A stretch of 64,000 nucleotides of DNA from Gemmatimonadota bacterium. Its GTDB lineage: Bacteria > Latescibacterota > UBA2968 > UBA8231. Positions 26,545-37,700 of the stretch are shown in pieces. A program made the position numbers and the translations under genes. The DNA lies in assembly GCA_018660835.1 (NCBI GenBank), contig JABJJN010000079.1:1-64000 (forward strand). Direction: 5' to 3'. Below the pieces are notes generated by a model. That model worked only from the letters and a program-made list of their open reading frames with translations, did no database searches and was not told where the DNA came from. Numbering within the stretch: position 1 is the stretch's first letter; every line of letters begins with the position of its first letter.

Positions 26545-28680
26545 ATGCGCTTACTTATTGCTATGACGAGTGTTCTGTTTGTTACGGGCCTCACCTCTTC
26601 CGGCGTTCTGGCGCAGGAGGGCAGGCTCGAGGTTGTTGAGATCTACAGTCCGGCCCTTGAGGACAACCTGATCGGAGATCCCGCAACGAGGGAGATGCGC
26701 GTCTACCTGCCCCCGAGTTACGACAGCGGGCAAAGGCGCTACCCTGTGATCTTTGTGCTGCACGGTTTCACGCAGAACTCGACGACCTTCGCCAGGGTGA
26801 AGGGCAACGACGACCTGGTGGCCAGCGGCCAGATGCCAGAGAGCATTGTCGTCTATGTGGACGGATACAATCGGTTCGGGGGCAGCAAGTATCTGAGTTC
26901 ACAAACCATCGGTGACTACGAGACTTACATCGCTCGTGATATCGTTGCCTTCGTGGACTCCGCCTACCGGACCATCCCACACCGCGAGAACCGCGCCATT
27001 TACGGCTTTTCCATGGGCGCCCACGGCGCCCTGCACCTGGCGTTCACCTATCCCGAAGTTTGGAGCATCGCTGTCGGTAGCGCTGGCCCCTACGACCTGG
27101 GCACAAGTTCGGTACGAAACACAGTAGCCAACACCATGGTCGCTGCCCTGGCCCACGATTGGGACAGTTACGCCGCGCTTCTGGAGCGATTCACCAAAGA
27201 GGCAACCTTCGTCCTGTCCTGGGCGGCGGCTACCATCCCAAACCCCGATAATCCGCCGTTCTTCGTGGACCTGCCCTTCGTCGAGGTGGACGGCACAATT
27301 CAGGAGCCCACCCCCGGTGCCTGGGAGCGGGCCTGGGACGGGGTGGCCGAACACAGCGTGATCCATGACGTCGACGGCTACCTGGCGAGCCCGGGGCGAC
27401 TGCGCTTTATCGGCTTCATCCATGGCCGCAACGACGCCCAAGCGAATGTCGAGGCGGCCCGCGAGCTCGATCGCAAGCTGAACGACCTCGACGTCGAGCA
27501 CACCTACCTAGAGCACGACGGCGGGCATGTGGCCAATGTCGACCAGGCCTTCGTCTTGATATCCGCCCATCTGCATACGCTGCCGCCAGAGGCACCCACC
27601 GTCGCTTCGGTAGACCGCGATTCCTGGGTGGCGATCGCCGGGCAGCCGCGCCGCTTGGATCTTCGGGTGCGATTGGCGGCGCCACTGGAGACGATGGGCC
27701 CGGCGGCGCGCTTGATGCTGGATGTGTCGGCGTTGGGGGAAAAAGGGGCTTCGATTGCCCTGCGTCACGTGGCTGATGCCGAATACGTGGGGAGCGCGTC
27801 GATTACTCCTGAGCAATACGGCCGGTTTTTTCTGCCCCTGGTTCTGGATACCGGCGGGGGAGACGCCTACGTGGCACACACCCTCCAGGTTGACGTTTTC
27901 CCTGCTGACGATCTAGTGGTTTTGAATGGGGGGCTGGCCTCGGGCTGGCAGCCGGACGTCACTCGTGAGACCGTCGTCCTGAATGCGGAAACGGAATTGG
28001 TTTTTGAGGGGAGCCCGGTGACCGCCTTCCAGGTCGTCCCTGACGGTTCCCGGTGGAGCGTAGAGCTGCTACCTGACGTGGCAGTGGATCCGGTGGGCTA
28101 TTCGTCCCTGCAATTCGCCTTTCATCCGGGCGATGCCGTTGTGCCAAGCCGTCCTCGATTCGTGATCGTTCTGGAGCGCGAGGGTGTCGACCTACTGGAG
28201 CAGGTGGATCTCGATAGGAAAGACTGGCAGGTGGTAGAGTTACCCCTGGTGGAGTTTGAGGTAGAGGAGGCGATTCAGAAGATCGAGCTATGGGGAAATC
28301 TGGAAGGCACATTCCACCTGGCCGACTTCAGGCTGGTTGCTCTGAAACCACCTCTCGAGACTGCTGTGCTGGAGACACGTCAATATTCTAGACCGGACGC
28401 TTTCGTGCTCGATCCGAACTACCCCAACCCCTTCAACAGCGGCACGGTGATCCGTTTCGCCCTGGCGCGGCCGCAGCAGGTGGAACTAGCCATCTACAAC
28501 CAAGTCGGCCAGCAGGTGACTACATTGGTCAGCGGTCACAGGCTACCTGGCACCTACACCGTGTCCTGGGATGGTAGTGATGACTACGGACGGAGCCTGG
28601 CGAGCGGGGTGTATCTGTATCGTTTGCAGACGGAAGGCGGACAACAGGTGAAGACGCGCAGGTTGGTTTTGGTCCGATGA
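26545..28680 (+). CDS. Secreted esterase (alpha/beta hydrolase) with NYPNPF sorting domain
   Basis: 711 residues; AGGGAGGACGTC precedes ATG. Signal peptide ends near VLA-QEG (residue 23/24). Residues about 28-350 are a putative-esterase domain (esterase D/feruloyl-esterase-like): REMRVYLPPSYDSG, VIFVLHGFTQ, nucleophile Ser156 in GFSMG, and a C-terminal HDGGH with the likely catalytic His. A beta-sandwich region with similarity to carbohydrate-binding modules follows (about 350-610), then a FlgD/Por-like tail from NYPNPFNSGTVIRF. Likely removes ester side groups from plant or algal polysaccharide at the cell surface. Same orientation as the M6 gene, 105 bp away. Confidence 0.86.
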   Translation: MRLLIAMTSVLFVTGLTSSGVLAQEGRLEVVEIYSPALEDNLIGDPATREMRVYLPPSYDSGQRRYPVIFVLHGFTQNSTTFARVKGNDDLVASGQMPESIVVYVDGYNRFGGSKYLSSQTIGDYETYIARDIVAFVDSAYRTIPHRENRAIYGFSMGAHGALHLAFTYPEVWSIAVGSAGPYDLGTSSVRNTVANTMVAALAHDWDSYAALLERFTKEATFVLSWAAATIPNPDNPPFFVDLPFVEVDGTIQEPTPGAWERAWDGVAEHSVIHDVDGYLASPGRLRFIGFIHGRNDAQANVEAARELDRKLNDLDVEHTYLEHDGGHVANVDQAFVLISAHLHTLPPEAPTVASVDRDSWVAIAGQPRRLDLRVRLAAPLETMGPAARLMLDVSALGEKGASIALRHVADAEYVGSASITPEQYGRFFLPLVLDTGGGDAYVAHTLQVDVFPADDLVVLNGGLASGWQPDVTRETVVLNAETELVFEGSPVTAFQVVPDGSRWSVELLPDVAVDPVGYSSLQFAFHPGDAVVPSRPRFVIVLEREGVDLLEQVDLDRKDWQVVELPLVEFEVEEAIQKIELWGNLEGTFHLADFRLVALKPPLETAVLETRQYSRPDAFVLDPNYPNPFNSGTVIRFALARPQQVELAIYNQVGQQVTTLVSGHRLPGTYTVSWDGSDDYGRSLASGVYLYRLQTEGGQQVKTRRLVLVR

Positions 28681-28860
28681 GTGTATAGCTGGATGTTGCG
28701 TTGACTGCACTGTGTAGCGAGGGCAGGCTTGATCGCATACTATCGAACGGCCTTCGGTCGAGGGCCAAAGCGGGCCATCAGCTGCCAATTGTGCACGGGA
28801 AGAGTCGGATCTTTAGCGATCGTGCCGCCACGGGCGCGAGCGCGCGCACAGAAATCAAGA
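28681..28860. other. Intergenic between convergent genes
   Basis: 180 bp between the esterase and the minus-strand subtilase. No gene or convincing terminator seen. Confidence 0.4.
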
Positions 28861-29778
28861 TCAACGGCCTAACACGAGATCCACGGCGGCGAGCAGATCG
28901 AGTTCGTGGAATGTTGACGGCACAAATGGATCTTCGATGCTGACACCGGTCTGCTGGAAGATGGCCAGCATCGCATCGGCGATGGTCGGGCCGTGGTCCT
29001 GCCAGGGATAGGCGCCGACGTCGATCGCTTCGCGCAGGATCATCGAACAGGCGGCGGCGTAGGCGTTGGAGGAAGAGGTCGCTTGAGCGGCAACCAACAG
29101 GTCCGTGTTGGTAAAGCGATCCAGATGGGCAGCGTGCTCTCCCGGAATCGTCGCACCGATGCTGAAGCAGTCTGGTTGGCAGGCGGGCCATGAGATTCCG
29201 TCTGTGTAGCCATTGTTGCCGCAGGGCGCGCTCACCCAGATTCCTTGCTCTCGAAGCGCCCCCAGGGGGCCGTCGATGAGAGTGGGCAGCGGGCTTTGGT
29301 GGCGCTCATCATCCAGGGGGGACAGGTTGACGGCGGTAATGTTGTACTCCTGGTGGTGTTCAAGCACCCACTGCAGTCCCGCCGCCATGGTATCGGCTTC
29401 GCCCCGTCCCGAAAGGTGGACAATCGAGACCGCACGTATCTGGGCAACGAAGTTGTTATAGGCGACGCCGAGGACGCCCTCATGATTGAGAGAAGAGGGA
29501 TAACCGACCGATGTGCCATGGTATCCTGGTGGTACGGGCGTGGGGTCGGCATTGTCATCTATACTGTTGTACGAAGCGATGACCTTTCGGCCCCAGGGCA
29601 TCTCGACCTGCCACTGCGGCACAGACAGGTCGCAACCATCATCCAAAATCGCCAGACACTGCCCCCGTCCCCACGTTAGCTGGTCAGCATATCGCTGCCA
29701 GGTATCGAGGATGCGGGTCTGTGCGAAGTTGATCGAATCATACGGAGTCGTCGACAAAGTTCTCACTCCTGCATCCAC
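28861..29778 (-). CDS. Subtilisin-like (S8) peptidase without signal peptide
   Basis: 305 residues from GTG 29778. All three S8 blocks can be placed: Asp in CLAILDDGCDLS, His in GYHGTSVGYP, and Ser in SSSNAYAAAC, where the usual GTSxAxP is altered to SSSNAYA. An oxyanion Asn is likely in SAPCGNNGYTDG. There is no signal peptide or prodomain, so either it acts in the cytoplasm or the N-terminus is incomplete. Family activity is serine endopeptidase. The changed Gly-Thr and Pro around the Ser make full activity uncertain. Divergent from the ABC exporter gene, 55 bp apart. Confidence 0.8.
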   Translation of the reverse strand: MDAGVRTLSTTPYDSINFAQTRILDTWQRYADQLTWGRGQCLAILDDGCDLSVPQWQVEMPWGRKVIASYNSIDDNADPTPVPPGYHGTSVGYPSSLNHEGVLGVAYNNFVAQIRAVSIVHLSGRGEADTMAAGLQWVLEHHQEYNITAVNLSPLDDERHQSPLPTLIDGPLGALREQGIWVSAPCGNNGYTDGISWPACQPDCFSIGATIPGEHAAHLDRFTNTDLLVAAQATSSSNAYAAACSMILREAIDVGAYPWQDHGPTIADAMLAIFQQTGVSIEDPFVPSTFHELDLLAAVDLVLGR

Positions 29779-29833
29779 TTATGGGTAAGTAGCTCACGCA
29801 TCGAAATCTGGGCTCTCCAATACATATCACCAA

Positions 29834-31578
29834 ATGGGTATCGTGAATTCTCGACGCAGAAAGTTTCTCTCTTACTACAAACCCTACACGGGTTTGCTCG
29901 TGGCGGATCTGGCCTGCGCACTCGGGGCAGCGGTCATCGCTCTGATTCTGCCGTTGTGTGTCAGGCACATCACAAAAGACTTGCTGGACGTCACAGAGTC
30001 GGTCGCCACAGAGCAGATCTACACGATGGGCCTGGTCATGCTCGTACTCGTTATCCTCCACGGCCTCTTCCACATGTTCGTCAGTTACCAAGGTCACATG
30101 ATGGGTGCGTTGATGGAACGTGATATGCGGGCCGAGTTGTTCGACCACTATCAAAAAATGTCATTCGGGTTCTATGATGATCGTCAGACCGGTGAATTGA
30201 TGAACCGGATGACGAATGACACGTTCTGGCTGGGCGAATTATGCCATCATGGTCCCGAGGACATTGTCATCACATCGATCAAGTTTTTCGGGACGTTCAT
30301 TGTCCTGCTGACCATCGACGTGCAGCTCACTCTGATTGTCTTCGCTTTCTTCCCGCCCATGGCTGCCTACGCCTTCTACTTCAATCGGCAGATGAATGTT
30401 GCTCTCAGAGCAAGCAAGGACAGGATCGGTGACATCAACGCCCAGGCTGAGGACTCTCTTGCAGGTGTTCGTGTGGTCAAGTCATTTACCAACGCCGCCA
30501 TCGAGAGAGCGAAGTTCGCCATTGAGAACGACCGTTTCGTCGAAGCCAAGGGTGAGGGCTACAGAAGTGAGTCGTATTTGTACAACGGTGTCGTTGCTTT
30601 CACACAGGTGTTCACGATCGTCATTGTCGTCTTTGGCGGGGCCAGCATCGCGGGCGGATCTCTGGACCTGGTCGATCTGGTAACCTTCGTGTTGTACATC
30701 GGTCTTCTCGTCGAGCCCATCCGCACGGCTCTCAACTTCGCCAGACTCTATCAGGAAGGCACGACCGGATTCGACAGGCTGGTGGAGGTTCTTGAGATAG
30801 AGCCTGATATCGAGGACTCGAAGCAAGCGCTCGAGCTTCAGCATGTGCGGGGAAACGTGGCGTTCAGAAATATCACATTTGGCTACAAAGACGACGACAC
30901 TCATGTCTTTCGTGATCTCTCACTAGAGATCGAAGCAGGCGAGTTCGTTGCCCTCGTAGGCTCATCTGGCGTCGGCAAGACGACGCTCTGTTCCCTGATT
31001 CCTCGTTTCTATGAAGTCAGCAATGGCAGCATAGCGATCGATGGACACGATGTCAGAGACATCCGTCAGAGCTCCCTGAGAAGAAACATCGGCATCGTTC
31101 AGCAGGACACATATCTGTTTGCTGGGACCATTGCGGACAATATCCGCTATGGTCGGCCTGATGCGACCCACAATGAGGTGATCGAGGCGTCCCGTAGAGC
31201 GCATGCCCACGACTTCATCATGGCGCTGCAGGATGGCTATGCGACAGATGTCGGCCAGAGGGGGGTGAAACTGTCAGGCGGACAAAGACAGAGGTTGAGC
31301 ATTGCCCGCGTTTTCTGAAGAATCCACGAATCATCATTTTTGATGAGGCGACGAGCGCTCTCGACAACGAGAGTGAGATGGCTGTTCGCAGCTCACTGGA
31401 AAATCTCAGAGAAAATCGCACAACCATCGTCATCGCCCATCGTCTGTCCACCGTTCGGGATGCTCAAAGAATCATCGTCCTGACGAAGGACGGAATTGCC
31501 GAACAGGGTACGCATGAAGAACTCGTCGCAGCATGCGGAGTCTACGTGCGCTTGAACAGTTCGCATCTGTCGATGTAG
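29834..31578 (+). pseudogene. ABC exporter (permease-ATPase fusion), frameshifted in the ATPase domain
   Basis: A half-transporter of about 581 codons. Residues about 10-310 hold six transmembrane helices of an ABC type-1 exporter; the ATPase follows with Walker A GSSGVGKTT, Q-loop IVQQDTYLF and signature LSGGQRQRLSIAR. At 31311-31318 the frame runs into TGA right after ARVF; inserting one base at the TTTT run restores LKNPRIIIFDEATSALD (Walker B) and the H-loop IVIAHRLST, ending at 31578. As written, the 494-residue product lacks Walker B and cannot hydrolyse ATP. Family members export lipids, drugs or peptides. Could be a sequencing error in the homopolymer or a real inactivation. Confidence 0.85.
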
Positions 31579-31634
31579 CTACAGGATGCTGCGCGCCTTC
31601 GTGCAGCAGGTACGTACAGCCATCGACGGACAGC

Positions 31635-32165
31635 TCACGGGACAGCGTGTCTGCCCGCCGCATGCCCACGTCGCCGCCACAGCACAGTGTTGGCGCCTGT
31701 CATCGGCAGGGTGGTTGTTTCGATTCCCGGCGCCAGGGAGGCCAGATAAAGAGGCCACTCTTCCTGTGATCTTCTGACGCCGTCCATGGGGAACACACAA
31801 CAGGGGACAATGGCAAAATCCATGTCATTGTCCAGCGCCTGCCGCAGTGCCGGTTCGGTGGCTTCGTCCGGGTGCATCGCTACCAGCAAGTCGAAGCTGT
31901 CGAGGTCTGCCTCTTCGACGGACGCACGTAACCGCGGTACCTCTATGAGGCGTCCCTCACTCCGAGACTGCTTCCTCAGCTTTCTACGGAGCCAGCTGGG
32001 CAGCCGGGTTTCGCGGGGATCGACGATGGTCGATTCCTTGCCGAGTTCGTGCAACCAGAAGGAGAGTTGGCCCGTGCCGCCGGCGATGTCGGCGACACAG
32101 TGCGCCTGAGGGAATGTGTCCTCAACAAAGGCAGCAAAGGCCCTGCACCTCCGGTTATCTCCCAT
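31635..32165 (-). CDS. SAM-dependent methyltransferase-like protein
   Basis: 176 residues. VADIAGGTGQLSFWLHELG (about 24-42) is a SAM-binding motif I, STIVDPRET gives the acidic end of beta2, and DLLVAMHPDEATEPALRQAL then FAIVPCCVFP match a branch of class I methyltransferases in which a Pro-Cys-Cys segment replaces the usual motif IV. Cytoplasmic; substrate unknown. Converges with the ABC exporter and lies 90 bp after the trypsin-like gene on the same strand. Confidence 0.7.
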   Translation of the reverse strand: MGDNRRCRAFAAFVEDTFPQAHCVADIAGGTGQLSFWLHELGKESTIVDPRETRLPSWLRRKLRKQSRSEGRLIEVPRLRASVEEADLDSFDLLVAMHPDEATEPALRQALDNDMDFAIVPCCVFPMDGVRRSQEEWPLYLASLAPGIETTTLPMTGANTVLWRRRGHAAGRHAVP

Positions 32166-32254
32166 GATCTGAACTCTCGGCGTTAGGAATTATCTGTCCG
32201 ACAACAGTGGTCGCTGGGGTGAACATCAGCAAGCCCAAGGTTCGTTGGCCAGCA

Positions 32255-33298
32255 CTAGCCCCCTCCGTCATCCTGGGCGGAGAAGAATTTCTCTCGCGAG
32301 TAACCCTTGCTTTCAATCGACGCCTGCTCACGATCAAGCAGAAGCAGGATGTGCTCGGTAGAGATTCCGAATGAGATCCCGTAGGTGAGGCGCTTGCGCC
32401 GTTCCAGGTAGACTTCTCTTGGATAGGGGATGCTCGCGTCGAGAAATCCGTCGACCTCCTCGAAGCCTGGTGTCACGATGATCTCGGATTCTGCAGCGCC
32501 GGCGTTGACCATGCCCACGAGCTCGAGATTCGGAAGTCCGTCGCGGACAGCGAAGACCACACCACCACTGAAACCACGATTGAAAACCATATCCAGGAGG
32601 AACGAGTTGCGTCGATCTCGACGGGGAGCGCTGACGGCGGCGGTCGTGATCATTTTCTTGGCAGTGGGAAAACCGGCGACGAATACAAAGGTGCCCCAGT
32701 CCAGATCGGCGGCCCGACCCAAGGGACCGGAGAACACCGGCAACAGCGGATCGCTTCCTGGTGGCAGCTTCATTCCCAGTATGGCGATGTCGGCATCACG
32801 ATCCATGGCCAACACCTCAAGGCCATCCCCTGGGGGGAGTGATGGGAGGACGTGAGTCTGCTGTAGCAGAACCGAGAAGGTCCGGACATAACGACCACTC
32901 TCAGAGATCTGGTAGCGCACCATCGTGTCAGGGAAGTCGACGACGTGCGCACAGGTGAGCACTGCGATCCGATCCACCTGTCGGTAGATCACGGTGGCCG
33001 TGCCGACGACGGAGTGGGCGGAGACCGTTGCTGCCTTCTGCCGTTGTCCGAGGACCTCGTCTGAGATGTCGTGTAATTGAACTGAGTCACCCAGCGCGAA
33101 GTGGTAGTCAGTGTACTTGGCGGAGGAACTCAGCAACTGCACCGCCTGCAACATCGGTCCGAGGGACTCCGAACTGCCGTAGGCGGGGTACGCAAGGTCG
33201 TATTTGCCGTCGGAGGCCGAAGGATGCCTTGGGGCAGAGGAGCAGGCGAGCAGCAAGGCGAGGAGTGAAGCAGCGGGCAAAGGGCGAAAGAGTTTCAT
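32255..33298 (-). CDS. Trypsin-like serine peptidase, lipoprotein
   Basis: 347 residues from ATG 33298, which gives a lipoprotein signal (LPAASLLALLLAC, Cys about 19); a longer frame to 33325 has no signal. The chymotrypsin-fold triad is visible: His in VLTCAHVVD, Asp in DADIAILGM and Ser in FNRGFSGGVVFAV (GFSGG rather than GDSGG). Length is normal for a DegP-type protease domain without a PDZ domain. Likely tethered to the outer membrane and facing the periplasm. Cleavage target unknown. Lies 23 bp after the HAD gene, probably in one operon with it. Confidence 0.83.
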   Translation of the reverse strand: MKLFRPLPAASLLALLLACSSAPRHPSASDGKYDLAYPAYGSSESLGPMLQAVQLLSSSAKYTDYHFALGDSVQLHDISDEVLGQRQKAATVSAHSVVGTATVIYRQVDRIAVLTCAHVVDFPDTMVRYQISESGRYVRTFSVLLQQTHVLPSLPPGDGLEVLAMDRDADIAILGMKLPPGSDPLLPVFSGPLGRAADLDWGTFVFVAGFPTAKKMITTAAVSAPRRDRRNSFLLDMVFNRGFSGGVVFAVRDGLPNLELVGMVNAGAAESEIIVTPGFEEVDGFLDASIPYPREVYLERRKRLTYGISFGISTEHILLLLDREQASIESKGYSREKFFSAQDDGGG

Positions 33299-33321
33299 CG
33301 TTGTATCATTCCGACACCCGG

Positions 33322-33945
33322 TCACGAAGGCCAGAGGTAGGTCGTCGCGTCTCGTACGTCCTCTGCGGACGCCACTCGGACAGCGTGCAGGCCGGCAGCG
33401 ACCGCTCCATCCACGTTCTCCTGCAGATCGTCGAAGAACATGATGTTGACGAGTGGTATGTCAATCTCAAGGGAAACCGCCTGGAAGGCAGCCAACTCTG
33501 GCTTTCTGCATCCGAGGGACGAGGAGTTGAAGACCTGCTGAAACGGTTGTAGCAGATCCCGATAGGAGACTTCCCAGAACTGCTCGTGGGTTGGGTTCGA
33601 GTTCGTGAATGCGTACAGAGGTAGTTTGGTCGCCAACATAGACAGTGTCTCCCGGATGCCCGGCATCTCGCCGACGTAGATAGCACACCAGCCACGGGCG
33701 AACTCCGAGTCAGACAGGTCGATGCCAAGGGAGGTCCTCAGATGATTGAAATACACGGAAGCTTCGATCTCTCCTCTTTCGTGACACGAATAGGCATCAT
33801 CGAAGCGAAAGCGATCTGCAATTGCCCTCGAATCCATTCCAGCGGCTGAGGCCCATTCATTGAAGGCGCGCTGAAAATCGATCTCGATAACCACACCGCC
33901 CAGATCGAAGAGACAGGCGCGGATGTCGGTGGAGTCAGGTTTCAT
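33322..33945 (-). CDS. HAD-superfamily subfamily IA hydrolase
   Basis: 207 residues with all four HAD motifs: CLFDLGGVVIEID (motif I, nucleophile Asp; the second Asp is Gly as in YihX-type sugar phosphatases), FTNSN (II), GCRKPE (III Lys) and FFDDLQENVDGA (IV). A helical cap lies between residues about 15-85. Probably a cytoplasmic phosphatase acting on a small phosphorylated sugar or similar metabolite, by analogy with YihX (glucose-1-phosphatase). Confidence 0.88.
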   Translation of the reverse strand: MKPDSTDIRACLFDLGGVVIEIDFQRAFNEWASAAGMDSRAIADRFRFDDAYSCHERGEIEASVYFNHLRTSLGIDLSDSEFARGWCAIYVGEMPGIRETLSMLATKLPLYAFTNSNPTHEQFWEVSYRDLLQPFQQVFNSSSLGCRKPELAAFQAVSLEIDIPLVNIMFFDDLQENVDGAVAAGLHAVRVASAEDVRDATTYLWPS

Positions 33946-34255
33946 CTCCTATTCGACCCTTCGGATTCTGCTGGTTCAGGTGATGGCCCCAATTGGCTGG
34001 GACCTGCATTCGGACTAACTGTCCTCTGAAGTGCCCGCGCATTGTTCTGAGATATCCAGCCCAGCCAGAGACCGTATAGATGTCCCGGAAGAAACCCAGG
34101 CAAATGTCGTGCGGGCATCAACTCACCTTTTATAGATGCTGTCGGACTATCTGTCCGCAAATTGGCTGACAAGGTGAACATCTGCAAGCATGATGAGTGT
34201 GCTGTCGTTGAGTGCTCTCGACTCGCCTTCGGATACTCAGTCCGAACATGCACAA
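33946..34255. other. Intergenic region, no convincing gene
   Basis: About 310 bp between minus-strand genes. A 139-codon minus-strand frame spans it but has unusual composition, overlaps the next gene in another frame and shows no domain; I do not call it. Confidence 0.4.
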
Positions 34256-34528
34256 TCAGCCTCGTTTGAAGTAGGCTAGAGTGCAGACGGAATACGCGGC
34301 AATTGTGAAGCAGATGTAGATCGGGAACCATACAAGGCCGTGCAGGATCTCCCCCCGGCATAGCAAGTACACCGCAATCATAGCGGGTACTGAGAGCCCG
34401 TAGGCGGTAGATGCCGCACGCGTCATGTCGTGGAGTTGTTTTCCGTCAAATGTGTTCGATTCGCCCCGGACCCGGACAATGACGCCGGAATAGACGTAGA
34501 CGAGGAAGACGGGCATGAGAGCCGACAC
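34256..34528 (-). CDS. Small membrane protein
   Basis: 90 residues from GTG 34528 (ATG 34516 also possible). Three hydrophobic segments: about 5-17 (VFLVYVYSGVIV), 45-60 (VPAMIAVYLLC) and 66-86 (LVWFPIYICFTIAAYSVCTLAYF). No recognised family. Basic C-terminal end. Confidence 0.5.
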   Translation of the reverse strand: MSALMPVFLVYVYSGVIVRVRGESNTFDGKQLHDMTRAASTAYGLSVPAMIAVYLLCRGEILHGLVWFPIYICFTIAAYSVCTLAYFKRG

Positions 34529-34773
34529 GGAGGTGTTGCGACGTTTTCCAGCATTTGATCGCTCATGTGCTGGAGGCCAACAAAGAGGATTGAGCGATGG
34601 TCAACGATGGTTGGACCTGACTAGGCCGCTCGGTGTGTGTGCGGTCATTCGTCAGGCTAGCCGTTCTCCCGGTGGGTAGACACACCTGCCCGCCGGGGGC
34701 CATCCAGTTCATCTCTTTGACATGACATCAGGTGCGCCGTGCCGTATCGCTATCCAGGCATCTGCCTTTTACT

Positions 34774-37700
34774 ATGCCCATGCGCGAACCTTGGACGATA
34801 CAGGAACCTTTCGGACGAGACTGGGGCCCAGAGGTTGTCTGGCGACGACTGACAGAGCCACTGACAACAGCGGTTATACGAATCGACGGTGGCCCCATTC
34901 TGCCTGCTCAGGTCGATGGGGATTGCCTCGCCTTCGTCACCGATCTGCCTGCCCACAGCAGCCGTCAGTTTGAGATCGTCGATGCAGCCGCTGCGGCGGC
35001 GCCACCACCCACTTTGCCCAATGACGATGCAACCGTGATCACTGAGGCGTCAGCTGTCGCCGGCTTGCACCTTGCCCGGGGGCAGGTCGCCGCGCGACAG
35101 AGTCTGATGGGCCTGGGTCGTGTGGATGGCAGCTGGGCCGTTGTAGATACCCGCTGGGAGGGTGTGGCCGTCGAGGCTCGAGATGACGAGGTGCTGACTC
35201 GTGGTCCGGTTTTGACGCGTGTGTGTCAGCGCTTTCACCTGGGAGACGGTGCGGTCGTCGAACTGACCTGGGAGGTCGACACGGCGTCGGCTGCTGTACG
35301 TCTGGATGTAGAAGTTCGAGGCACGACAGGTGGAAGTCTCACGCTGCAGCTGGGTGACGTGTGTGTGCCCGAGCAGGCGTATTGGCGACCGCACTCGCCG
35401 CGTTCCTGGAGAGGTGAACAAGGCAGTCACAAGCGGCAACTGTACAGGATCCCTCGGGAGGCCGGGCCTGACGGGGCCGACGGGCCGGGGGGAGACGAAG
35501 TAGAGATCGGGCCATTCTACAATTGGGCCCGCGATGCGGCGTCTTTCTGGACCTGCTGGGGCGATGAGACACCCGATCTGCTCTATGTCGGCTGGGTGCG
35601 GCCGTCCCGGACCCGGCTTGATGGCCCTGTGCAGCGACTGACTGTGCAAGCGCACCCAGGCGAGGGGCGTATCGATCTTCGTATCCCGTTGCAACGGGGC
35701 AAGCGGCGACTGGTCCTTGCCGTGATCGATCGTACCGGGTTGCACATGCCTTTGCGGGGTGCCGGCGGTGACATCGACCGGCTGCATGCCAGCTGGAATG
35801 GCCCCAGTCTGGACGATCTGATGCGCATGGATCTGCAGGCGGCGACGCAGGATGGGGAGTTTCCACGGCTTTGGCTAGGTCCGCAAGAGGTCGCCGCAGC
35901 GCGGGACAGGCTGGCGGGATATGCCTGGCTGGGTGACCACGTGCACACACGGACACATGCCGTGGTTCCAGTCACCGATACCAAGCCCGACGTTGACGGC
36001 TCGCCTCGCGCGCCCGGGGAGGACGCTGCGGGCATGTTTCTGGCGACGGGCAACGATGTGTGGGCGACGACGGCGATCTCGCAACTCGTTGCAGAGCTGG
36101 ACGAGATGGTCGAACTGTTACTCGACTATGGCCCGAGTGTCGATGCAGCGGTCGGCATCGGCATGTCGCGGCGTCTGCGCGCCCTGGTGATCGAGCTCGA
36201 CCTGGTGCTCGGTGCCAGTACGGTGTCGAGGGAGGTACGTCAGCGCATTCTGCGGCAACTGGCCTTCGTAACCCACGTGCAATGGTTGGAAGATGCGTGG
36301 CCTGCCGATGATAGGGGCATTGCCCGGGGCAACCAGAATTTCCATCCAGACGTGATCAGCGCTCGCGGCATGGCGGCGGCCCTGCTCGATGGTCACCCAC
36401 GCCAGCAAGAATGGCTGGATACTGCGGTGGCTGAGATGGCAGCATTTCTGCAGGGCTACCACTTCGCCTCGGGTGCGTGTCAGGAAGCTGCAACGTACCA
36501 GCTTGTGTCCCTCGGATACGCTCTGCAACTGCACACGGCTGCGGCGCGGCGAGGCCACGACGGGCTGGCAGATCTGCCGGTGCTGCGGCGGGCCTTCGAA
36601 TTTCTGGCGGCGACGCAGACCCCCGTGGATGGGCGCTGCGGTTATCGCATGCTGCCCACGGTGGGTCACGTCACAGTCTATGCGTGGTGTCAGACGCTGC
36701 AGGCTCTGTTCGGCTGGGCGGCACGCGCAACACAGGGTACCGCCTTCAGTCGACGCATGATGCGCGCCTGGCAGAGAGGGGGCGGGCACGTGATCTCCCT
36801 GCACGACTATCAGCAGAATCTGGTCTGGGCGCCGCCCTTGCTGCTGCTGGATGGAAAATTGCCCTCCCTGCCAGATGACGATGACCTGGCCCACAGTCAG
36901 ATCTTCGACGGCCTCGGCGCGGTGCTGCGGGCACACCATGACGACGGCAGTGAGGGGTATCTGCTGGCGAAGATGGGACCGGCTCAGGGTCACTTCGACC
37001 AGGACGAGGGCAGTCTATTCTGGTATGCCTGGGGGCAACCGATACTGGCCGATTTTGGCACGCAGTACGATCCCAACTTTCACGCCCATCCGTGGCTGCA
37101 TAATCGCGTCAGCTTCGATCACAAGGCCGACGCCGCGCCGCGTCAGGGAGGCATGCTGGCACACCAACTGGATCAAGGCGTGGACTATCTGTGCGGCGAA
37201 GTCACCGTGTCGGCACAATTTTTCCATGGCGAGTGGCCGGATCGCGACCCGAACTATGACTTCCGGCAGGCCGGTGATCCGTGGATACTGGACACACCGC
37301 AGCGTTGGCGCCGGCACGTGATCTACGTACATGCGCTGGAGGCGGTGGTGCTGCTGGATGAGATCGACGGCACACTACCGACAGATTGGAACCTGCAGGT
37401 GCACGCTGCGAGCGCTGCTGTTGACGGTTCAAGTGTGCACTGCGCCGGTCACTTCGGTGTGGATCTGGATGTGTGTATGCTGCAGCCCGGCGCGCCTGCT
37501 ATCGAGGTCAGCGCCTTCGACCATCTTGGCTTCGACGAACCACGGGGCAACAAGAGCTGGTGGCGATCGGCCCGCTGGACGGCGGCGCCAGGCACGACCA
37601 TGACGAACATGGCGGAGCAGGCACTGACGCTACGAGCTCATGCAGACGCGGGGCAGCCATACTTTGCGGCACTTGTGGCGCGACGGGCCGGCGTGCCGCC

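Noticed and set aside
33942..34361. 139-codon minus-strand frame
   Set aside because: It overlaps the small membrane-protein gene in another frame and lacks any recognisable feature.
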